This document shows positions 1 through 8,828 of a stretch of DNA of 64,000 nt, one piece after another. Source of the DNA: Gliomastix tumulicola (lineage: Eukaryota > Ascomycota > Sordariomycetes > Hypocreales > Bionectriaceae); assembly GCA_001599755.1 (NCBI GenBank), contig BCHX01000004.1, positions 3,720,001-3,784,000 on the forward strand, in the 5' to 3' direction. Numbering within the stretch: the stretch's first letter is position 1; each line of letters begins with the position of its first letter. A program made the position numbers and the translations under genes. The notes below the pieces were generated by a model. That model made no database searches. It was given only the letters and a program-made list of their open reading frames with translations, and was not told where the DNA came from.

Positions 1-567
1 GAACCGGGATTCATAGACCAGGACAGTCCCCTCCGTCCTGGCTAGAAGATTCTCAACAGCGGGTTGTGGGATCCTCGTCGATAACAAGAGGACGGTGTGT
101 CCCAACTTGCTGAGAGCGAGCAAGGTGACTAGGTATTCGAGGTTAGAAGGGCCGAGTAGAGCCACCACAGCAGGCTTCTCCTTCGATGACGATCGGCAGG
201 GAATATCCTTCTCATAGTATTTCGCGACCCTCCACGCAAAAACGTCAAGCTCCTCCATCGTGTAGTCGACAAAGTCAATCCCAGATGAGGGGTATGAGAC
301 AACATAAGCATGAGGATGCAATCGAGCCCGACGCCGTACCAGGGCGTCCACCGTCCGCAGAGCAGAATCATCGTCATCTTCGCCTCCAGCGACTGCTGCT
401 TGACTCTGTGAGACTGATTTTGCATATCTCGATCCCTCCCCCTCGGCTGGGAGAGCCTCCAAACGACTAGGCACATACACAGAGGCCGGCATCGTAAGTT
501 GTGTTGACTTGATTGAACGTGGGAGCTGCTGATGTGGAACAGCCGCTTGATGATATGGAGGAGCCAT
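1..567 (-). CDS. NRPS-like adenylate-forming enzyme, N-terminal part (cut by window edge)
   Basis: The minus frame is open from an ATG at 567 to the window edge, giving 189 residues with no stop. A second in-frame ATG at 492 is also possible. After a poorly ordered N-terminus of about 75 residues, the protein has the start of an AMP-binding (adenylation) domain, including the stretch LLGPSNLEYLVTLLALSKLG and then HTVLLLSTRI. This stretch is typical of fungal NRPS-like enzymes and aryl or aminoadipate-type adenylating reductases, which activate a carboxylic acid as an acyl-AMP. The core ATP-binding motifs and any carrier, reductase or thioesterase domain lie outside the window, so the substrate and class cannot be stated. 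The next gene on the same strand is a Zn2Cys6 regulator, a common pairing in secondary-metabolite loci. The family call is fairly safe; the cluster role is inference. Confidence 0.75.
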   Translation of the reverse strand, partial: MAPPYHQAAVPHQQLPRSIKSTQLTMPASVYVPSRLEALPAEGEGSRYAKSVSQSQAAVAGGEDDDDSALRTVDALVRRRARLHPHAYVVSYPSSGIDFVDYTMEELDVFAWRVAKYYEKDIPCRSSSKEKPAVVALLGPSNLEYLVTLLALSKLGHTVLLLSTRIPQPAVENLLARTEGTVLVYESRF

Positions 568-865
568 CGTCTTTTAAACTCGATACAGCTCACAGACGCC
601 AGAGCTGTCATAAGGAACCGCCGATCTGGATTGCTAGATCCAGGCCAGGCACATTCACCGTCATGGCCGGCTCCAAGTGCGGAGCCTTCCAACCGATCTT
701 TCCAACGGAAAAGAACCCGACTCCGTCCCTGCGTCTGGTCGGATTTCCGCAACACCATGCCTAGACCGCCCACTCATCATGTTTTGTATAAGACTCACTC
801 GTAGCCTCCGTGTTCCGTGCCCTTGATTAGGGAGGGTCTTTTGTCAGGTTATATGAATTCACTCG

Positions 866-3166
866 CTATCCAATCCCCGGCCAAGCCAGAGATTCGTCAA
901 AATCACCATGGGGCCAAAATGCCTGAACAATGGTCAGCCAAGCACACCAATCACTTTTGGGGATCGTCATAATACATACAGAAGAGTCAAGATCCAGCCA
1001 GTCAGTCGTCTGCCACTCATCGAACTGATGGGGATCGAAGATGGAAAGCTGCTCTTGGTCGAGGCCACCGTTGCCCTGCCCCATGTCCTCGCTGGATAAG
1101 CCAGGCGGCTGCCCTCCACCAGGAGCGGCATCAATATGAGGAGGCTGACGGCCCTGTTCTTCATCAGAGCGAGACGGTTGGCTCGTGGCCGCGGCTCGAA
1201 ACTCCTCCAGGATGACCGCATACCTCCGTGAGGGACTGTGTGTCGCCGTGACACGTGCAAGATGTCTCTGACATGTGTCAGCCAACTGCAGTACCCTCGC
1301 CCGGGATTCGGAATCCTCAGTCGTGCCTTTGTTCATCCTGCGTTGCTGGATTTCCCACACATAGATGACGACCAAGGCAGCGAAAGTGACATAGTGCGTC
1401 CACCAGAACCCGCTGGACATGGGGCCTTCGTTGATCATGTATTCCACTGTTTCCAACACACTCTTGGCCGCGGCAACGCAGTCCTCGACATGAGACTGGT
1501 GATGCGTCAGTCTTGCGTTGCCCAAGATGAAGAGACGGGAGGCATGCATGATTGCATGTGAATATGCGAGCTTGAGAACAGTGGCCTGGCGTCGATACGA
1601 GGGCACCAGCATTGACGGTCGCACAGAACCCAGGTGGGCAGGCAAAGAATCTCGCCATTCTTTGATTCGCTGGATGAGACGACGTGCGGCCGCCTCCCTC
1701 TCATCTTCTGAGATGTCTTTGATGCTGTAGACTTCCCTCGTGATGGACCCCATGATCTGGCCAATCTTGGCGTGATATATCAAGCCGTCCACATGACAGT
1801 CGTCCGTATCTCTATGCGTGTCCCCAGGCCCAGCAGCTGTCATGTTCTCGTCACTGACACGGTCCGGAAAGTCCTGATCAATATCCTCATCGTGAAAGTG
1901 GCGCGGTCGACCAAAGACCACGCCGAGGTAGTGGTCCAGCATGTAGGCTGTCCAAAATGTCCGTATCCGGCACTGCGCTTGGATGTAATCGGTTTGCGGA
2001 ATCCGTCTGCGCTTCACAGTATCCCGGCGGTGCAAGCCGATGGCGGATATGATCTGAAGAGCATCCCCGAAAACATACCAGCCCGTGTTGAACCGCGCAG
2101 TTGTCATCAAGTACATGACTTGTGTGAGCCTCGCCTGCGCAGACTCCAGCTTGGGATATCCAGTCTCTTGGTCCGTCAGATACGCTGAGTAGCCAAAGAG
2201 CTTATCACTCTCCACTTGTGCTCGCAACTCGTCGTGTTTTGATGCCGGTCCCTTGGCCAATTCGTAGTGTACTTTGCCGATTGCAAGTGCGACTAGAACA
2301 ATGGCAGCCCTAGAATGGCCTATGTCGTGCCAGATGGGTCGGTTGGCGTGCAGATTATGCTGCACGGCAGCAAGCCATTTCTCAACGCTCGGCTTATGAA
2401 TGAGCCTATAGGTGGCAATGCAGATGTCAAAGTAGAAGTTGAGCAGCATCCGACTTTCCTCGGCACTGGGCAAGCAGATGACCAGAGCTTCCTCTCTCTC
2501 CGGGAGAGGACGATCACCTGCATTGGTAATGAGCTGGTTATCCGCAGAAGCCTTCACAGCCTCCGGCATGGCTCGTGCGTCTTGTGCCGATAGCTTCTTC
2601 CAAGCGCGGTGCAGAAAGGTCATGGGTGATGTTGGGTCAAAGACTTGGCCTTGTATCTCGGCCATGCTGAGTTCCGGCGATGCTCTTGAGATCGGAGCAC
2701 TGTATTTGCCGTCATGATGAAGAGACGGTATCGGCAGCTGTTGTTGAGACGGCCAGACCATCCCGTCCACGTCTTGGCGTTGCGTGATGCGGTCATTTCC
2801 AGGTAGCGCACGGGGAAGTTTTGCGGTTCCATTCGCAGCTGCAAATCTGCCAGACGGGGGAGGTGTGGGAGGCCGGCCGCGGGTGTACTTGGCGTTGTAT
2901 AGGCATGTCCTGCCCTTGGCAATACACTTAGAGCATGGCTGCTCTCCACTGCATTTGGACTTCCTCGACTTGCAGAAGTCGCAGGCTCTGCTGACTTTCC
3001 GTGTCTTGGAGGCCCGTCCGTCTTCGCCGTAGGCCGTCGGGGACGCATCCGAAGGGTGGCTGGACCGGCGATCGATGTCGTCTCCCGATCCGTCAAGAGT
3101 AGTCACGGTATCCCGGCGGCGGTGCCCATCTCCTTGACGACGGCCGGGCTGGTCGAAGGGTGCCAT
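866..3166 (-). CDS. Zn2Cys6 (Gal4-type) transcription factor with fungal-specific TF domain
   Basis: The likely exons are 980-3166 and 866-922 on the minus strand, giving 747 residues. Residues 62-88 contain a perfect C-x2-C-x6-C-x5-C-x2-C-x6-C binuclear zinc cluster (C62, C65, C72, C78, C81, C88), followed by a basic Arg/Pro-rich linker. The middle of the protein matches the fungal-specific transcription factor homology domain, for example the region around GWYVFGDALQIISAIGLHRR. The reading frame extends upstream of 3166 only from a GTG at 3232. The TATA element at 3267-3275 would place transcription start near that point, so ATG 3166 is preferred. The intron at 923-979 has a GTATGT donor, a GCTGAC branch site and a CAG acceptor. 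It is 57 bp long with no stop, so it can be misread as coding. The gene probably acts in the nucleus and may regulate the adjacent NRPS-like gene (inference). Confidence 0.9.
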   Translation of the reverse strand: MAPFDQPGRRQGDGHRRRDTVTTLDGSGDDIDRRSSHPSDASPTAYGEDGRASKTRKVSRACDFCKSRKSKCSGEQPCSKCIAKGRTCLYNAKYTRGRPPTPPPSGRFAAANGTAKLPRALPGNDRITQRQDVDGMVWPSQQQLPIPSLHHDGKYSAPISRASPELSMAEIQGQVFDPTSPMTFLHRAWKKLSAQDARAMPEAVKASADNQLITNAGDRPLPEREEALVICLPSAEESRMLLNFYFDICIATYRLIHKPSVEKWLAAVQHNLHANRPIWHDIGHSRAAIVLVALAIGKVHYELAKGPASKHDELRAQVESDKLFGYSAYLTDQETGYPKLESAQARLTQVMYLMTTARFNTGWYVFGDALQIISAIGLHRRDTVKRRRIPQTDYIQAQCRIRTFWTAYMLDHYLGVVFGRPRHFHDEDIDQDFPDRVSDENMTAAGPGDTHRDTDDCHVDGLIYHAKIGQIMGSITREVYSIKDISEDEREAAARRLIQRIKEWRDSLPAHLGSVRPSMLVPSYRRQATVLKLAYSHAIMHASRLFILGNARLTHHQSHVEDCVAAAKSVLETVEYMINEGPMSSGFWWTHYVTFAALVVIYVWEIQQRRMNKGTTEDSESRARVLQLADTCQRHLARVTATHSPSRRYAVILEEFRAAATSQPSRSDEEQGRQPPHIDAAPGGGQPPGLSSEDMGQGNGGLDQEQLSIFDPHQFDEWQTTDWLDLDSSVCIMTIPKSDWCAWLTIVQAFWPHGDFDESLAWPGIG

Positions 3167-3266
3167 GGTCCGCCCGGAGCTTTGACTGGATGGGAAATAG
3201 ATGCGCCGCAATATCTGGGAATGGAAGTGCACGGCGGAAATCCTGTGAGCGGCGGATAAAAAGCCC

Positions 3267-3275
3267 TATATATAT
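3267..3275 (-). promoter_or_regulatory. TATA element for the Zn2Cys6 gene
   Basis: An uninterrupted TATATATA tract lies about 100 bp upstream of the chosen ATG at 3166. It is on the correct side and at a normal distance for a fungal TATA box. It argues against the GTG at 3232 as the start, because that would leave almost no 5' leader. Confidence 0.45.
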
Positions 3276-5052
3276 CGATTCGTGCTTTGGCGTGGACGAA
3301 GCGACTGGCGGATATAAATCCGGTTTGCGGGGGGGACGCAGCACAGGCTGTGGGGGTGGAAACAAGCCATTATCGGCGGCGGCTCAACCGAGTCGAAGAG
3401 AAGCTTCTAGGGAATTAGGTTTGTCCGGTGTCTGACCAGATGATGTTTAACGTGTCGTGCCCGGTGATCGATGGTTCGGCATCGTGTTAGTGCGTCTGGA
3501 AGAGGAGTGACGACTCAAAGCCCCTCAACTTCAAGAAAAGTCGACCAGAATAGTAGACAAGCCCCTCAGAGCGGGAACCGTTTCCCGAAGCCATGCCGAT
3601 ACGAGGTTCCAAGGAATGCTTTCTGGGAGTCTGCATAGTCTCGACGTTGAGTCACTGGGAGCCTCATCAACAAGGACCTCGGCATGGTCTTCTTGGAGAC
3701 CGGACTCGTGAACACGACATGGCGCCATCACGTCAGCCGCAATATGTACCCTAGACTCAACTCTCTCGGAAGCAAGGTGGGAGGCCACGGGAACGATGGC
3801 CCCTAAACGATGGGGTCGTGATGCGCGCATACGAGGAGGAATCCGGCACCATCTCCAGCACGCAATGATTAGCGGTCAGTCTCCCGAGACGGGCAAGTCG
3901 CAGGCGGCGGCGTCTCGACTTGAGTGCCACAGTGATTTGACGATGCCAACAGAGGCTGATGATTTTCAACGTTCCATTGTCTTATCTTAACAGTGGGGCT
4001 CCAGGGTCCTTCCTGCTCGCCTGCTCGCCTGCATGTTGTTGAGATTAGGAGAGAAGGCGCCACCGACCCCCTGCCTCGTGGCCCAAACGGCCCAATCAGG
4101 ACTAGCGGCAGTTTTTCATGCATGTGCATATTGCCCCCCAGTCTCATTGCCGGTGGGCGTTTTTGGCTTGGCTGGCGTGGGATTGGCCGTCATCAATGCA
4201 CTGCAAATGTCAACGGCTTTGTTCAACGTCCACAGGCACCCGGGAGACGAAAACGCTACAACTCGCACAATCCACGGCCGCCCCTGTGAAACCTGTTGCA
4301 GATTCGAGGGGTCAGCCACTCGTGACACAGCAGAAAAAGCGTCGGCTCGGGGTCCTAAATCCAACTGGAATCTTCCCTGGGTCCATCAGTGGAGGCCATT
4401 GAAATTTTTCAGCCGTCGCCAGTCAGGGGCTCTATTTAATATTGTACCGGGCTAGCAGGACGGGAATTTGCTGCGGAGGTGCCCTTTTAACGCGTTCAAG
4501 CGGGTGGGCTGACACGAAATTCGTCGACTTGGCCAAGCCTAGGCTCGTGTTAGGACCGTCCCAGGCTCTCATCCCCTTGGAGTTTGGACCAATCCTGTGG
4601 CGCCCATTCTCGCTGGCTCGTTACCTGCGACTTTGTTAGTGCTACTGACGGTCAGCCACAGACCAGGACCCAGCCAGGGTCACCCCGTCCCGTTCGCCCC
4701 CCAGCACTCGTTTTGGATTACTCTATTATCCTCTTTCTCCTCTCCTCCTGAGGAGGCGCCATCGCCAAAGCAAAAAAAAGTTGTAATTGTTTCTTCTTGT
4801 CCGTTTTCCGACCCAGACCTGCCCTCGCGCGGAGACATGCATTGTGCCCGGGCACCGACACTCGTTTATCAACCGTAACCACCACCCACCCACAAGCCCG
4901 AATCCGCAAATCGAACCGAGAAGCGCGAAAGTCGGGGAGCGAACGCAATTTAAAAAGGGGTCCGGCTAGAACACGACAAATTTCGTGACACACCAGGAGA
5001 GACACAGAAAAGAGAGACAAAAAGAGGAGGCGAGACCGCGACGACCCCAACA
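3276..5052. other. Divergent intergenic region, no gene seen
   Basis: About 1.8 kb separates the divergent Zn2Cys6 gene and the glycosyltransferase gene. Short open frames occur on both strands, but none has a recognisable domain or plausible splice partners. The right part is pyrimidine-rich and has a TTTAAAAA tract near 4949-4956, about 100 bp upstream of the glycosyltransferase start, which could serve as its core promoter. Confidence 0.5.
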
Positions 5053-6339
5053 ATGCGTCTGTCACGCGCCAACACGAGCTTCTGGCTCATCTGGCTGTCC
5101 GCCGTGCTCTGGTGCTTCATCAACTCGGCCGACGATCCAGGGTCCATCTTCTTCAGGGCCAAGACGGCGTACCGGCGTCGCTACTCGGCCTACCGCGAGG
5201 TCGAGGCGCAGACCTGGCTCGACCGGGCCGGCGTCAAGCCCGTCATCGAGAGCAGTACAAAGGCCAAGCTCAACGAGTTCCTCTGCATCGGCATCCCCAG
5301 CGTCAACCGCCCCGGCAACGCCTTCCTCGAGACCGCCCTCGGCTCCCTGACCGACTCCCTGAGCGAGGCCGAGCGCGCGAGCATACACATCATCGTCCTG
5401 CTGGCCGACCCGGACCCCAAGAAGCACACCTCGTACGGCAAGCCGTGGCTGTCGAGGCTGGCCGACGATGTCATCACCTACGAGTTCGAGGGCGAGTCCG
5501 TCTGGCCCGTCCGCGAGCCCGACGACGCCTACCGGGAGCTGCCGCGCGACCTGACGGGTAAGGGCCGCGGCGGCGCCCGCGCCGAGAACATGCAGCTCGA
5601 CCACTCCGTCCTCCTCGAGGCCTGCATGCAGCACGGGTCCCCCTACTTCGCCCTGATCCAGGACGACACCATCGCCTCGCGGGACTGGCTGCAGAAGCTC
5701 TGGCGCGGCGTCGCGCAGCTCGAGAACTCGCCCAAGCCCAACGAGCGCGACTGGCTCTACCTCCGCCTCTTCCACAACGAGGGCCTCATGGGCTGGAACA
5801 ACGAGGAGGTCCTCGAGTACATGAAGATCATCGTCGCCATGTACGCCCTCGTCGGCAGCATCATCCTCCTCGTCATGCGCTGCTGCCGCCGCCGCCGCCG
5901 CGCCTCCCGCACCCGCGCCAAGAGCGTCAGCGCCACGACCGGCGGCCTCCGCCCGCCCCAGACGCACAGCTTCACCTACCTGGCCTCGCTCGCCCTCGGC
6001 GTCTGGATCCCCGCCTCCATCGCCCTCTTCTTCATGGCCGGCCGCCTCACCTTCCACCGCCTGACCCACCGCTCCGCCTACGTCCGCGAGATGCCCCGGT
6101 ACGGCTGCTGCGCGCAGGGTCTCGTCTTCCCGCAGCGCCACCTGGACGGCATGCTGGGCCTCCTCCGGGAGCCGCCCTTCGACTTCCCCGTCGACATGGC
6201 CATCGAGGGCTACGCGGTCCAGCACGGCCTGACCAAGTGGGCGCTGGATCCTAGCATTCTCCAGCACCTTGGCAGGACCGAGTCCTCGGAGCACGGCAGG
6301 CAGAGCAACATCTGGAGCTTCAGCTTCGAGAGGCAGTAG
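5053..6339 (+). CDS. PGAP4/TMEM246-like glycosyltransferase, integral membrane
   Basis: This single-exon gene encodes 428 residues. It has an N-terminal signal anchor (about residues 9-26) and a glycosyltransferase core with a QDDTI motif (Asp204-Asp205), a DxD-like metal and nucleotide-sugar site. Two further membrane segments (about 257-276 and 307-332) are inserted into the catalytic region, separated by an Arg-rich loop. The enzyme fold then resumes with the segment containing MPRYGCCAQGLVFPQR. This layout of one N-terminal and two internal membrane helices is the hallmark of the PGAP4 family. In mammals that enzyme adds N-acetylgalactosamine to the GPI-anchor mannose core in the Golgi. 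The donor and acceptor in fungi are not shown by sequence. Codon usage is strongly GC-ending, which creates a long false frame on the other strand. Confidence 0.8.
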   Translation: MRLSRANTSFWLIWLSAVLWCFINSADDPGSIFFRAKTAYRRRYSAYREVEAQTWLDRAGVKPVIESSTKAKLNEFLCIGIPSVNRPGNAFLETALGSLTDSLSEAERASIHIIVLLADPDPKKHTSYGKPWLSRLADDVITYEFEGESVWPVREPDDAYRELPRDLTGKGRGGARAENMQLDHSVLLEACMQHGSPYFALIQDDTIASRDWLQKLWRGVAQLENSPKPNERDWLYLRLFHNEGLMGWNNEEVLEYMKIIVAMYALVGSIILLVMRCCRRRRRASRTRAKSVSATTGGLRPPQTHSFTYLASLALGVWIPASIALFFMAGRLTFHRLTHRSAYVREMPRYGCCAQGLVFPQRHLDGMLGLLREPPFDFPVDMAIEGYAVQHGLTKWALDPSILQHLGRTESSEHGRQSNIWSFSFERQ

Positions 6340-7353
6340 AACCAGATTTTTGTCCGACCGACCGCCCACAACCCACCCACCCACCCACCCAAACCAACAC
6401 CCCAACACTCCCCTTTTCTTTTACTCGCTCGCCACGTGGCTGGGTTTTGGAGAACGTCAACGGCGCATAGTGAGAACCGAACAGCTAGAAAGAAGACAGC
6501 AGACTGAACCGACCGACCGGTGTGAGCGGAAACCAAATGAGCGATGATGACCAAGCGAAATAACGTTACGTACTTATTGGCAGAGTACACGACCCGATAT
6601 AATTATTTTATATACAACTGGCTAAGTCTTTTCGAGGAGTCTCCGAGTTTTAGGATATCTGGATTGGATGCTTTTTCTTTCCCCTTTTCTATTTCTTTTT
6701 CCTTTTCTTTTCATATTTTCTTCGAGGATCTATTGATGTTCTGTCTTTTTTTTTTTTAACTTAGAGTGAGGGAGGTTTCAGGATTTGGGATGTATCTACG
6801 GGCAGGGCAAACAACTGTATCGCTACTTGACGCATGCCTTGGTTGTCTTGGGAGAGAGTTTTGGGGTTTGGTCGTTCTTGAGCAGACTCTGTATTATCAT
6901 GCACATATTATACCTTTTTACCTTGCTCGTCCATATTTCCAAATTGAAAGTATTTGGGAACACTTTAACCTAATTATTGTGCGTTGATAGGGAATCAGCC
7001 TCTCGAATTCTAGAAATCTTCCGTAGAGGAAGGACTGTAAGACTTCTGAGCCGCTTCAGCCAGTCTTGCCGCCATAGAGGCCGCATACGTATAAAACAAG
7101 TGAAAGCAGCATTTTGAACTACTGATAACTTCATTTCTCTCCAAAGGTCGATGGATCATCTCAAGACAGGTCTGGAATATTTAAGGCATGAAGTGAAGTC
7201 AAGGTTGTGAAGATCCCCACCTTGCAGCTTGTGACACAAGATCCCGATCTCAGATACCCTAAATCTAGACAAACCTTCAGATTCTTCAACCTCTTGTGTC
7301 ACTGAACCAAGTCCTCGCAACGAGCAGACCAGATCGCCAGACACGCTCTCATC
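6340..7353. other. 3' region of PGAP4-like gene and promoter of translin
   Basis: No gene is seen. There is an (ACCC)5 tract at 6371-6390 just after the stop codon, then a T-rich stretch around 6660-6760 that probably holds 3'-end signals. The stretch up to 7353 should contain the translin promoter and leader. Confidence 0.5.
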
Positions 7354-8291
7354 ATGGCCTCATCCGAGTCATCTCTCCTCGACCCATCCATCTTCGACTA
7401 CCTTAAGACGAAGCTCGATGAGGAGACCGAGGTCCGCGACACCTTGTCTAACATCGTGCAGCGTCTGGAGCGCTCCGTTGCTTCTGCACAGGCTCTGCTG
7501 TCACGAGTACACTCTACACCGCGCGCACGCTGTATGAGGCCCCCTCCACATTCCGTCCTATTGCACAAGCAAGAAGTCGCTGATCCGTATGAGACAGACC
7601 CCGCACTCGTCGCCCAGGTAGAGGCTGCCATCAAGGAAGAAGCCACCATCATCGCAGAGCTCAACGAGGTAGCCTCCAAGCAGCCCTACTACAAGTCTGT
7701 CTCCCAATCCCACCCATCCCACCTGCCACCTCTCATCTCTCTCACTCACTCACTCACCTGGATGTATCTAGATACAACCAAAAGTGGTCCCGCACCATCC
7801 AGAGCGCCATCGGCACAGCCGTCTACACCGCCTGGCTCGGCGGCCTGCCCCAAGAAACCACTTCAGACACTGCTGCTACTACTAGCACCCAACCCGCCGC
7901 CGCCGCTGGCCTCGGCCGCCTCCTCACCCTCGAGCAGGTCGGCGCCGTCTTCGCCGTCCCGACCAACCTCAAGGACCGCGACGCCTTCCACCTCACGCTC
8001 GAGGAGTACCTCCTCTCCCTCACCGAGCTGACGCAGGAGCTCTCGCGCCTGGCGACCAACGCCGTCACGCTGGGCGACTTCGAGCTGCCGCTCGTCATCA
8101 GCGCGTTCGTCAAGGACCTGTTTGCCGGCTTCCAGCTGCTGAATCTCAAGAACGACATCCTGCGGAAGAGGGCCGATGCCGTCAAGTATGATGTCAAGCG
8201 GGTGGAGGATGTCGTGTATGATCTCACGCTGCGAGGACTGATCAAGCGGCCGACGGAGGGGGGTGGTGATACCGAGATGAAATCGGAGTAG
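7354..8291 (+). CDS. tsn1: Translin
   Basis: Three exons (7354-7531, 7598-7694, 7772-8291) join to 264 residues. The protein is all-helical translin: an N-terminal helix with DPSIFDYLKTKLDEETEVRD, a central YYKYNQKWSRTIQ segment, then FHLTLEEYLLSLTELTQELS and a C-terminal block with FQLLNLKNDILRKR, KYDVKRVEDVVYDL and LRGLIKR. All of these align with animal and fission-yeast translin. Translin forms octamers that bind single-stranded RNA and DNA; with TRAX it makes the C3PO nuclease, and translin itself supplies the RNA-binding scaffold. Intron 1 (66 bp, GTATGA donor, GCTGAT branch site) has no in-frame stop. Intron 2 has the less common donor GTCTGT but restores the family sequence exactly. 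TRAX is not in this window. Confidence 0.93.
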
Positions 8292-8828
8292 AGGGCACGG
8301 GCGAAAACGTAGTCCCACGAATGGGGGTTGTGTTTCTTACACGAAGCACGCGCTGGTGCATGGCCTCCAATACATGACTCTTGATGACCAGAAGACGTAT
8401 CAATTCACATCAACACAAGTCACCAACTTAACGTACACATGAATTTGAAGATAATTAGATGGGTCCAGTAATAATAGTGTTGTTACTCAAGCTCAACGCT
8501 CGGCCGCCTCCCAAATACTACTAAGCTGCAGGCGTCGTTTCCCAACGAAACCAATGCCTGCAGTATAATATAGAATAATGTACATACATGCCTGAGACCC
8601 AATTCCTCCGTCTGTATCTCTTGTTTCCCCCCTTAAGTGTAGTCCCTCCAGAAAAAGAAGCGCCGAATGACCCAGAACGCGCCTCCTTGCGCAAAACAGG
8701 AGAGACACCCCCTGACAATGTACAGAACGCCGTGCGCTAGAAAAAACAAAAAAAGGCCTGTGTAGTAATATACACGGGTGGTAGGCCTAAAGCAGGCCGA
8801 CACCCTGATCTTCCCTATAGTGGCCCAA
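8292..8828. other. Convergent 3' intergenic region
   Basis: About 540 bp lies between the stop codons of translin (plus) and the PNUTS-like gene (minus). No gene is seen; the region should hold both 3' untranslated regions. Confidence 0.5.

Noticed and set aside
129..773. 214-residue minus-strand frame
   Set aside because: It overlaps the NRPS-like gene in another phase. The phase with the adenylation-domain sequence starts at 567 and is open to the window edge.
3167..3232. N-terminal extension of the Zn2Cys6 protein
   Set aside because: The extension begins at GTG and leaves almost no leader after the TATA element; ATG 3166 is the first Met.
5062..6408. 448-residue minus-strand frame
   Set aside because: Antisense shadow of the GC-rich PGAP4-like gene; low-complexity Gly/Ala/Val/Glu composition and no domain.
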